Shown here piece after piece: positions 19,864 through 27,095 of a stretch of 37,184 nucleotides of DNA (positions are counted from its first letter, which is position 1; each line of letters starts with the position of its first letter). The stretch spans positions 1-37,184 of the forward strand of contig JADGDJ010000019.1 of assembly GCA_016744925.1 (NCBI GenBank). The letters run 5' to 3'. A program made the translations under genes and the position numbers. This DNA comes from Spirochaetaceae bacterium. GTDB taxonomy: Bacteria; Spirochaetota; Spirochaetia; DSM-2461. The notes beneath the pieces were generated by a model. It saw only the letters and a list, made by a program, of their open reading frames with translations. It was not told the origin of the DNA and did no database searches.

Positions 19864-20226
19864 TTGAATAAAATTTTAATCGCTGACGACCACGAAGAAA
19901 TACGGGAACTTCTTAAAGATGTTCTTGAAGTTGAAAACTATGAAATCCACTTTTCGCCTAACGCTAAAAAAGCCATTGAAATAGCCAAGGGGATACAACC
20001 GGATATAATCATTATGGATATTATGATGCCCGGAAGCATAAACGGGCTTCAGGCAACGGAAATAATCAAAGCTGAACCATATGGCAAAAACAGTAAGATA
20101 ATCATCCTGTCGGGCAAGGGGAAGGACAGAGATAAAATTAGAGCCATAGAAGCAGGTGCTTCCGCATATATTGAAAAGCCTTTCAACCCCGGCCACCTGA
20201 TACAAAAAATTAAGAGTCTTATCTAA
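19864..20226 (+). CDS. Single-domain response regulator receiver (TTG start likely)
   Basis: ILIADDHEEIRELL, IIIMDIMMPG, IEKPFNPGHL. Confidence 0.92.
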   Translation: MNKILIADDHEEIRELLKDVLEVENYEIHFSPNAKKAIEIAKGIQPDIIIMDIMMPGSINGLQATEIIKAEPYGKNSKIIILSGKGKDRDKIRAIEAGASAYIEKPFNPGHLIQKIKSLI

Positions 20227-20296
20227 ATCGAATTAAAATCGACAATCTTTGCTTATATATGCTTCTCTTAGTATATTTAATGTAGAGGATATCGGA

Positions 20297-20638
20297 ATGT
20301 CAGGTACCGAAGAATACGGTATACAGTCAATTCCTCCCCGTTACGATGAAAACAACAGCTTTTATGTTCATAATTCCGATGGCTACAACAGGGTTGTTGA
20401 AGAAATTGATGCAGAAAAAAGGGATATTGCTGATACCGAGCTGAAAGCCGTTGAACAGCAAAGACTCGAATATGAAGACAATGTGCGGATTTCTGAAATT
20501 AAAAGAGAAGACGAAAAGAGGTTCCTTGAAAGTATCCGCTTAAAAGAAGAACAGATTGAACTCCACACTGCGGATATTTCTGAATACGAACCGGAAGAGG
20601 AAATTTTGTCAGGGACAAATGTCGATCTTCTGGCTTGA
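20297..20638 (+). CDS. Hypothetical coiled-coil-rich protein
   Basis: ATG 20297 with upstream gaggat; charged helix VVEEIDAEKRDIADTELKAVEQQRLEYEDNVRISEIKREDEKRFLESIRLKEEQ. Confidence 0.6.
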   Translation: MSGTEEYGIQSIPPRYDENNSFYVHNSDGYNRVVEEIDAEKRDIADTELKAVEQQRLEYEDNVRISEIKREDEKRFLESIRLKEEQIELHTADISEYEPEEEILSGTNVDLLA

Positions 20639-20641
20639 TGC

Positions 20642-21412
20642 CTAGATTTCAAGACCTCTTACCAATTCTCCCCTATCGCAGATGCGGTAAGGGATGTCCC
20701 CTTTATATCTTTCCTGGATCTCAAAGTCGACAACAGAAACGGAATTATTGTTCTTTGAGAGATGACATAGGTAAATCTGCTGTATGCGGCACGATGTATT
20801 TTTCGACAACCTGTCCAGAAAATCTCCTGTCTGATAATTGGATAGATGACCGAGATCCGAGCTGATTCTCTTTTTCAAAAACCATGGATATGTCCCCTCG
20901 TCGAGCATCTCCTCAGAGTAATTTGACTCGAGGAAGAGAATATCCGACTGAAGTGCCAAGTCGTACATTTTATCATCAACTACTCCCGTATCGGTAATTA
21001 CTGTAATTTTTTTACCACCGAGTTCAAAGAAGTAGCTGAGCGACGACGGAGCATCGTGAGATGTGGAGAAGGGTGTAAAATTGAGAGTCTTATAAGTGTA
21101 GTTTTTCATGGGAGCTACGGCTAATTTGTGAAAAACATCTTTTTTAGTGTATTCACTAATATTGAGATTCTCATGAATAACTACGGGAATCTGTCTCTCT
21201 CTGGAGAGAGTATCAACACCTTTAAGATGATCAGAATGAATATGACTGAGAAAAATAAACTCGAGATTTTCAGGATTGAAGGACATTTCCTTCATCCTTC
21301 GATTCAACTCTCTGGCTGAAAAGCCGTTATCGAGAAGAAAGGAGAAACCATCCAGTTCAAATATATAGGAATTGGCACTGGAACCACTTCCGAGAACAGC
21401 ATAACGGAACAA
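20642..21412 (-). CDS. MBL-fold metallohydrolase (YycJ/WalJ-like)
   Basis: FRYAVLGSGSSANSYIFELDGFSFLLDNGFSARELNRRM, FLSHIHSDHLKGV, TDTGVVD, LESNYSEEML. Confidence 0.88.
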   Translation of the reverse strand: MFRYAVLGSGSSANSYIFELDGFSFLLDNGFSARELNRRMKEMSFNPENLEFIFLSHIHSDHLKGVDTLSRERQIPVVIHENLNISEYTKKDVFHKLAVAPMKNYTYKTLNFTPFSTSHDAPSSLSYFFELGGKKITVITDTGVVDDKMYDLALQSDILFLESNYSEEMLDEGTYPWFLKKRISSDLGHLSNYQTGDFLDRLSKNTSCRIQQIYLCHLSKNNNSVSVVDFEIQERYKGDIPYRICDRGELVRGLEI

Positions 21413-21763
21413 TTATTTCCCCTCTTTTATCCACAGAGCCCAGACCTTCTGATCGTAGCCGACGGTTACTTCATTCCCATTCCTGATTACGGGGGTTTTT
21501 AACAGTTGGTTATTTTCCAGAACCTCTTCTACAGGATCAAAATCCATCCAGGCTAAACCTTTCTTTTTGTATTCTTTGGATTCAGTGTCGATTATATTGT
21601 CTTTGCCGATTTTGGCAGTTATCTTTGTGAGTTCCCCTTTGCTCAGGGGTTTCTCATTTAAATCAAGAAAATGAAATTTTACAGAACGCTCTTTAAAAAA
21701 CCGCTGCGCTTTTTTGGTATCGGAACATTTCTTTGTCCCTATTATCTGGATATTCATGATCAT
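21413..21763 (-). CDS. ArsC/Spx-family reductase-like protein
   Basis: IQIIGTKKCSDTKKAQRFFKERSVKFHFLDLNEKPLSKGEL...NQLLKTPVIRNGNEVTVGYD. Confidence 0.85.
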   Translation of the reverse strand: MIMNIQIIGTKKCSDTKKAQRFFKERSVKFHFLDLNEKPLSKGELTKITAKIGKDNIIDTESKEYKKKGLAWMDFDPVEEVLENNQLLKTPVIRNGNEVTVGYDQKVWALWIKEGK

Positions 21764-22069
21764 TTTATATCAGTTTTGAGATTGTTTTTAAATAGAACCG
21801 TTAAAAGAATCTATGAAGTTTATTCTTTTCTCTCAGGAGGTTTCAGGTTATTCTTCACAGAATAGAGGATCAGATGATATTGAGAGCATTTCACGATGGA
21901 GAAACCGCACTTTCAGTAGAATTAGACAGAATTTATTACGGCGGGACCGTAGATGAGATGAATCAGGAATAACACGACAACATTCCCCGGGGGATCTATA
22001 CCACAGGGATGGGCAAGAGGCGGAATATGGTCGAATTGATCTACTCGGACGGTACGACAGGAGTGAATA

Positions 22070-22924
22070 ATGGCAGGGACATCTTTATGCAAAATAAAAA
22101 TAATAGTAGATAACAAAGCAGAATCCCCTTTGATTTCTGAACATGGATTCGCCGCACTAATAGAATCCGGCGGAAAACGGATTCTTTTCGACACAGGTCA
22201 GGGTCAAGCTCTCTTTACTAATGCTGAAATACTGAATATTTCTCTGACAGAACTCGATATTCTGATCTTGAGTCATGGTCATTACGATCACAGTGGAAAT
22301 ATTGCCGCTCTCATAACGGATAATCCACAAATTGAATTTTTTGCACATCCCGATTGTCTGCAGAAACGCTATTCCTATCATGAGGGACAGCCTCTTAAAT
22401 ATGTGGGTTTGACTGAAATGGACAGAGATGCGATCCGGGGTCTCCCGTTTAATAAGATTCACTGGTGCACCGGCAGAACAAAAATAACTGATGGCATATA
22501 CATTACTGGATTTGTTCCCAGAGAGCACCAGCTGGAAGATACGGGGGGAAATTTTTATCTCGATCGCGGGATGAAGATTCCCGACATCATTAAAGACGAT
22601 CTATCGCTGTGGTTAGAAGGAATCAGAGGACTGACAGTTCTGTGTGGTTGTTGTCATTCGGGGATTCAGAATACCATAAATTATATCAGTTCACATTATG
22701 AAACTCCTGAGTTCGTAACTCTGGCAGGAGGATTTCACCTCAAAAACAGTTCTGACGACCGTATAGAATCTTCTATAAAATTTTTAAAAAACCTGAACAT
22801 ACATCACACTATTGGTGGTCATTGCACCGGGGAAAAAGCCCTGAAAATTTTTTGCAGAAGCCTGGGGAAGTCTTTTTCCGATTCTGAAACAGGCTTAACA
22901 ATAAACGTGCATATGCACTCTTGA
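22070..22924 (+). CDS. MBL-fold protein, COG1237-like (dihydropterin/RFAP-synthase-type) family
   Basis: LCKIKIIVDNKAESPLISEHGFAALIESGGKRILFDTGQ, LSHGHYDHSGN, LCGCCHSGIQNTI, GGFHL, IGGHCTGEKA. Confidence 0.87.
   Translation: MAGTSLCKIKIIVDNKAESPLISEHGFAALIESGGKRILFDTGQGQALFTNAEILNISLTELDILILSHGHYDHSGNIAALITDNPQIEFFAHPDCLQKRYSYHEGQPLKYVGLTEMDRDAIRGLPFNKIHWCTGRTKITDGIYITGFVPREHQLEDTGGNFYLDRGMKIPDIIKDDLSLWLEGIRGLTVLCGCCHSGIQNTINYISSHYETPEFVTLAGGFHLKNSSDDRIESSIKFLKNLNIHHTIGGHCTGEKALKIFCRSLGKSFSDSETGLTINVHMHS
22907..22918. promoter_or_regulatory. Palindrome copy 1: GTGCATATGCAC
   Basis: Perfect 12-bp palindrome in the last codons of the MBL gene, 37 bp upstream of the DUF1007 ATG and 2 bp upstream of TTGACA (22921). 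Confidence 0.7.
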
Positions 22925-22955
22925 CAGAAATTTTTATCTGCGGTAGAAAAGTTGT

Positions 22956-23591
22956 ATGTCTATAAAAATAATTGTATCAACTATTCTTTTCTGCCTCTTT
23001 GTGACCACTACAGCCTATTCCCACCCCCATATGGCAATATATGCGAGTTGCGAGTTCGATTTTGAAGAGAACGATCCTGTGGGATTATGGGTTAATTACA
23101 GTTTTGATCAGTATTTTTCAATCGGTCTGATCTCTGAATTTGACGTCGATGGAAGTGGTGAATTTAATGCTGAAGAAACCGATAAAATCTATAATAATGC
23201 CTTCATCTATATGAAAAATTACGGTTTTTTAATCAGTATTCGCGATAAAAACGGGAGGACATCCCCAGAAGTTGTGAGTGATTTTTCTGTATCGGCTGAA
23301 GATGATATCATCACATACCGCTTTTATATAAATCTGAAAAAAAGGGAAGAAAGGGAGTTGTATATTTCTGTTTATGACAGAACTTTTTACTGCGCCATTT
23401 ATTATACAGAAGAAACTCCCGTAAAAGTCCACAGTGAGCAGCAGGTAAAGACTCAATATGTCATAGAAGAAAATACCGAATATCCCGTCTATTACAATCC
23501 CTTTGCTCTACCGACTGATAACACAACTTATGACAGATGGGAAACGGGACTTCAAACCTATTATCCCAAGGAGATCCATTTTGTCTACTGA
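22956..23591 (+). CDS. DUF1007 family exported protein
   Basis: Signal peptide then AYSHPHMAIYASCEFDFEEN; precedes NicO-like transporter as is common for DUF1007. Confidence 0.8.
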   Translation: MSIKIIVSTILFCLFVTTTAYSHPHMAIYASCEFDFEENDPVGLWVNYSFDQYFSIGLISEFDVDGSGEFNAEETDKIYNNAFIYMKNYGFLISIRDKNGRTSPEVVSDFSVSAEDDIITYRFYINLKKREERELYISVYDRTFYCAIYYTEETPVKVHSEQQVKTQYVIEENTEYPVYYNPFALPTDNTTYDRWETGLQTYYPKEIHFVY

Positions 23592-24483
23592 AAGAAAAAG
23601 TGTTTTACTCGTGATAATTCTTCTTACGCTCATACTTTTACCTCTATATTCAAACCCATTCCTCGGCGGAGCGGGTGAAAATGCCATACCTACCGTACGC
23701 CCCCCCTCTTCCGGTGGTTTCTGGATTGAAAAACAACTGGAATTCAGAGAACTTATCGGCAATAGAATGAAAGAGATAAAAAAAAGTGGCAATACCAGCA
23801 TGCTTTGGGGAGTCATAGGATTCTCCTTTCTCTATGGGATTTTACATGCTGCCGGACCGGGACACAGAAAAACCGTTATATTTTCCCTCTTTCTGGCGCG
23901 TAAAACCCGTTGGTATGAGCCCCTTCTGGCATCGGGTCTTTCCTCAGCGGCTCACGGGGGAACAGCATTATTATTAGTTTTACTATTTCAATATCTGTTT
24001 AATCACATATTAGCGACAAGGATCAACAGAGTGAGCATCTACATGGAGGGAATAAGTTATATGCTTCTTCTTTGTATTTCACTTTTTTTTATCGCTGCTG
24101 CTGTAAGAGAAATTTTTCAAAATCAAAAAGTATATTATGAGAAGGAGACTTCCCGGGGAATATACTCCACTCTTCTTTTCTCCAGCTTCTTCCCCTGCCC
24201 GGGAGTCATTATGATAATGACTTTTTCAGCAGCTATGGAGGTTCTCTCCACGGGGATATTGGCAGTTCTCTCTCTTTCACTGGGTATGGGAGTGACCATT
24301 TCTCTGGCTGCCTATCTCGCATATTTTGGCAGAGAGGGGATATTCTCTTTTTTAAAAAAAGAAGAAAAACTCATTCGTCGATTTTCAACGATTCTGGAAT
24401 TGGGAAGTTTTATCTTTTTATTTCTTTTCAGTCTTTGGATGGCATATCCTTTTATTAAAGGACTGATTGCTGTTGACCTTTAA
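23581..24483 (+). CDS. NicO/RcnA-like nickel/cobalt transporter
   Basis: TTG start after aaggag; LYGILHAAGPGHRKTVIFSLFLARK, SAAHGGTALLLVLL; multiple TM segments. Confidence 0.82.
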   Translation: MSTERKSVLLVIILLTLILLPLYSNPFLGGAGENAIPTVRPPSSGGFWIEKQLEFRELIGNRMKEIKKSGNTSMLWGVIGFSFLYGILHAAGPGHRKTVIFSLFLARKTRWYEPLLASGLSSAAHGGTALLLVLLFQYLFNHILATRINRVSIYMEGISYMLLLCISLFFIAAAVREIFQNQKVYYEKETSRGIYSTLLFSSFFPCPGVIMIMTFSAAMEVLSTGILAVLSLSLGMGVTISLAAYLAYFGREGIFSFLKKEEKLIRRFSTILELGSFIFLFLFSLWMAYPFIKGLIAVDL

Positions 24484-24501
24484 ATAAAATCATATTACAT
24501 T
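24473..24501 (+). promoter_or_regulatory. Sigma70-type promoter for the NifX-like gene
   Basis: TTGACC - 17 nt - TACATT. Confidence 0.6.
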
Positions 24502-24505
24502 ATTA

Positions 24506-24517
24506 GTGCATATGCAC
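24506..24517. promoter_or_regulatory. Palindrome copy 2: GTGCATATGCAC
   Basis: Identical 12-bp palindrome, starting 5 nt after the end of the -10 box, 24 bp before the ATG at 24541. Confidence 0.8.
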
Positions 24518-24540
24518 ACCAAAAGATTAAGGAGTATACT

Positions 24541-24897
24541 ATGGAAGATTTTGATATGAGAGTCGCTTTTCCCACCAATGACAGAAACCAGGTTGAAGAG
24601 CATTTCGGACATGCTAAAGAATTCGCCTTTGCCAATGTAAAAGAGGGAAAAATCCTATCGACAGAATATCTGACACCACCTCCCCACGAACCGGGTGTTA
24701 TCCCTAAATTTGTCGGGGAAAATGGAGCAACAGCCATTATTACCGGCGGTATGGGAGGAATGGCTGTCAATTTATTTAAAGAACAGAATATTGAAGTTAT
24801 TCTCGGTGCCAAAGGTACAATCGATGAAATGCTTAAAACTTATGTCGGCGGCGATCTCGCCTCTACCGGTTCCGTTTGCGAACACACACATCATTAA
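24541..24897 (+). CDS. NifX/NifB-type dinitrogenase iron-molybdenum cofactor family protein
   Basis: MRVAFPTNDRNQVEEHFGHAKEFAFANV...GATAIITGGMGGMAVNLFKEQNIEVILGAKGTIDEML; C-terminal CEHTHH. Confidence 0.9.
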   Translation: MEDFDMRVAFPTNDRNQVEEHFGHAKEFAFANVKEGKILSTEYLTPPPHEPGVIPKFVGENGATAIITGGMGGMAVNLFKEQNIEVILGAKGTIDEMLKTYVGGDLASTGSVCEHTHH

Positions 24898-24900
24898 ACG

Positions 24901-24929
24901 ACAGAAAGAGGGATTAAACCCTCTTCTGT
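24901..24929 (+). terminator. Hairpin terminator after the NifX-like gene
   Basis: acagaaagaggg-attaaa-ccctcttctgt stem with a single bulge, between convergent genes. Confidence 0.65.
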
Positions 24930-24939
24930 TATCTATATA

Positions 24940-25377
24940 TCAATCATATTTTTTTCTGATGACTTCATTACAAAGGACGGGTGATATAAATTTTTCCCAC
25001 TCGGCGCTATTCCAGGTTTTTAATTTTTTATGTTCGATAAAATATTTCTGCGGGATGGGATGAGTTCCCGTTATAACAGGAATATCAAAACGGGATTCGA
25101 TATAATTCTTGAAGATTGAGATATGGGGACAAGGGGGATAACCGACAAGAAAACCTGTTGCAAAATGTATGGCTTCCACACCGTTTTTTTTCATCTCTTC
25201 AGGGGTATATTCTATATTACCACCGGGACAACCGCCACAGCTTGTATATCCGGCAATTTCAAGAGGTGTTGTGGCATCATAAATATCAAACGCCCCTTCC
25301 CTATTCTCCAAAGCTCGAAAGCATTTCCCTCCTGCGCAGTTTTTATATCTATCACATACAATAATGGCTACTTTCAT
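24940..25377 (-). CDS. CGGC domain-containing protein
   Basis: MKVAIIVCDRYKNCAGGKCFRALENREGAF...IAGYTSCGGCPGGNIEYTPEEMKKNGVEAIHFATGFL...PPCPH. Confidence 0.9.
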   Translation of the reverse strand: MKVAIIVCDRYKNCAGGKCFRALENREGAFDIYDATTPLEIAGYTSCGGCPGGNIEYTPEEMKKNGVEAIHFATGFLVGYPPCPHISIFKNYIESRFDIPVITGTHPIPQKYFIEHKKLKTWNSAEWEKFISPVLCNEVIRKKYD

Positions 25378-25441
25378 AACAACTCCTTTCTATCAAGTTC
25401 TTTACAGTAGAACATTATTTCACTGACCTGTCCATTATTAT

Positions 25442-25453
25442 GTGCATATACAT
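25442..25453. promoter_or_regulatory. Palindrome copy 3 (two mismatches): GTGCATATACAT
   Basis: Begins GTGCATATACATATTTAAA, which matches copy 4 (25507) at 18/19 positions. Confidence 0.6.
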
Positions 25454-25473
25454 ATTTAAATTTGCTAAAACTG

Positions 25474-25502
25474 TTGACAATAACAATCAGGGTATGTATA
25501 TT
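25474..25502 (+). promoter_or_regulatory. Strong sigma70-type promoter for the 25597-28847 operon
   Basis: TTGACA - 17 nt - TATATT. Confidence 0.75.
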
Positions 25503-25506
25503 TAGC

Positions 25507-25518
25507 GTGCATATGCAT
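25507..25518. promoter_or_regulatory. Palindrome copy 4 (one mismatch): GTGCATATGCAT
   Basis: Starts 5 nt after the end of the -10 box, the same offset as copy 2. Confidence 0.75.
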
Positions 25519-25596
25519 ATTTAAAGATAATGATAGTTTCGGTTTTTATGAACTGAAATAGCGCTGAATAGACAAAGTATAACAGGAGGTATTGTT

Positions 25597-25878
25597 ATGC
25601 AGGGTAACAAACAGGGTCCCGAGAATAGAGGACCAAAAACAGGTAGAGGACTGGGATATTGCAATGAGTATGACAGACCGGGTTATGAAAGCAATGAAGC
25701 CCCCCAGGGGATGAGAAGAGGGAATGGACCTGGTATGGGCCGCCGTGGAGGCATAGGACCCGGGATGGGTCGCGGGTTCGGAAGAGGACGCGGAATGGGT
25801 TTCAATTCTGATAATAGAAATATTATCGGCAGATTAGAATCTATAGAAAAAAAATTAGAAAAATTGGAGGACAAATGA
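25597..25878 (+). CDS. Small Gly/Met/Arg-rich DUF5320-like protein
   Basis: MQGNKQGPENRGPKTGRGLGYCNEYDRPGY...GPGMGR repeats; strong RBS aggaggt. Confidence 0.8.
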   Translation: MQGNKQGPENRGPKTGRGLGYCNEYDRPGYESNEAPQGMRRGNGPGMGRRGGIGPGMGRGFGRGRGMGFNSDNRNIIGRLESIEKKLEKLEDK

Positions 25879-26240
25879 TTATAGCGTTATGCAGTACGGG
25901 CGATGCCATGGAATCACCGGTAGATGAGCGGTTTGGAAGAGCTGCCTACTTTCTTTTTTACAATACGATAACATCTGAAATGGTTTCTGTCATCAATGAA
26001 GCTAAAACAGCGAAAGGGGGTGCGGGAGCATTAGCTGTGCAGCTTCTGGTCAACAATAAAGCAGAACTTCTCATAGCACCTGAAGTGGGGCCTCAGGCAT
26101 TGGACGCGCTTAAAAAATTCAAGATTCCCGCGTTTAAACAAGGTGAAAACACAACTCCTGAACTTGCCGTCCTGGCATGGGGTAATGGTTCTCTGGAGAT
26201 GATTAAAGATCCGGGGAACAAAGGGCTGCATAAGGTATAA
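25875..26240 (+). CDS. NifX/orange-protein-like (dinitrogenase Fe-Mo cofactor family) protein
   Basis: MIIALCSTGDAMESPVDERFGRAAYFLFYNTITSEMVSVINEA...GGAGALAVQLLVNNKAELLIAPEVGPQALDALK. Confidence 0.9.
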   Translation: MIIALCSTGDAMESPVDERFGRAAYFLFYNTITSEMVSVINEAKTAKGGAGALAVQLLVNNKAELLIAPEVGPQALDALKKFKIPAFKQGENTTPELAVLAWGNGSLEMIKDPGNKGLHKV

Positions 26241-27095
26241 ATGATGAAGATTGCAGTATTGAGCGGTAAAGGTGGAACGGGGAAAACAACTGTCTCCAAT
26301 AACCTTGCCGCATTGAATTCAGATGCGATTCTGCTGGACTGTGATGTAGAAGAACCCAATAGCCACATCTTTATGAATCCCCGAATAAAGGGGGATGAAG
26401 ATGTGGCTAAAGACTACCCTGTCATAGACGAAGAAAAATGCGTCCATTGCGGGGAATGTGCCAGGTTCTGTCATTACAATGCCATAATTTCAGGACCTTC
26501 TGCCACAATAACCATGAAAGAAATTTGTCACTCATGCAGAGGTTGTGCCCTGGTCTGCCAACATGATGCCATCACATATAAGCAACGGGAGATTGGGAAA
26601 ATTTACAGTGGGACGAGCCGATTTGGAACAGAGCTGGTCTATGGAGAATTGAAAACCGGAGAACTTTCGGGAGTGCCCATAATTAATAAAATAAGGGAAA
26701 TGACCGGAGAAGAACATTCGATACTGATAGATTCTCCTCCCGGTACAGCCTGCTCAACAGTGGCAGCTGTGGAGGACTGCGATTATGCTCTGATTGTCAC
26801 AGAACCGACTCCTTTTGGTGTCAGTGATATGAAAATGGTAGTTGAGATGCTCAGAACCATGAAGATTCCCTTTTCAGTCATAATAAATAAAGCCTGGCTC
26901 GGAGACAGAGAGGTTTACGACTATTGCCGGGAAGAGAATTTGGAAATCCTCGGAGAAATCCCATTCGACAGAGATATTGCGGAAGCTTATTCCACTGGAA
27001 AACTAATTGTCGAATGCGATCCAAAGTACGAGGATATTTTTCAATCACTTTGGAACAAGATTCATTTTATTGGGGAGAGAATCCATGGATGTTAA
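26241..27095 (+). CDS. Mrp/MinD-type P-loop ATPase with two inserted [4Fe-4S] motifs (first copy)
   Basis: VLSGKGGTGKTTVSNNLAAL; CVHCGECARFC and CHSCRGCALVC; LIDSPPGTACSTVAAVEDCDYALIVTEPTPFGVSDM. Confidence 0.93.
   Translation: MMKIAVLSGKGGTGKTTVSNNLAALNSDAILLDCDVEEPNSHIFMNPRIKGDEDVAKDYPVIDEEKCVHCGECARFCHYNAIISGPSATITMKEICHSCRGCALVCQHDAITYKQREIGKIYSGTSRFGTELVYGELKTGELSGVPIINKIREMTGEEHSILIDSPPGTACSTVAAVEDCDYALIVTEPTPFGVSDMKMVVEMLRTMKIPFSVIINKAWLGDREVYDYCREENLEILGEIPFDRDIAEAYSTGKLIVECDPKYEDIFQSLWNKIHFIGERIHGC

Noticed and set aside
21922-22194. Minus-strand ORF opposite the MBL gene start
   Set aside because: It overlaps the well-supported MBL gene and has no recognisable protein features.
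23503-23580. N-terminal extension of the NicO-like ORF in the ORF track
   Set aside because: It overlaps the DUF1007 gene; a TTG at 23581 after aaggag gives a sensible membrane protein start.
25597-25878. GPGMGR/GRGRG repeats as low-complexity or repeat DNA
   Set aside because: The ORF has a strong RBS, a conserved N-terminal signature and a paralogue nearby, so it is better read as a real small protein.
27007-27084. N-terminal extension of the second Mrp ORF in the ORF track
   Set aside because: Extension overlaps the first ATPase gene and is not MinD-like; ATG at 27085 with upstream gggaga fits better.
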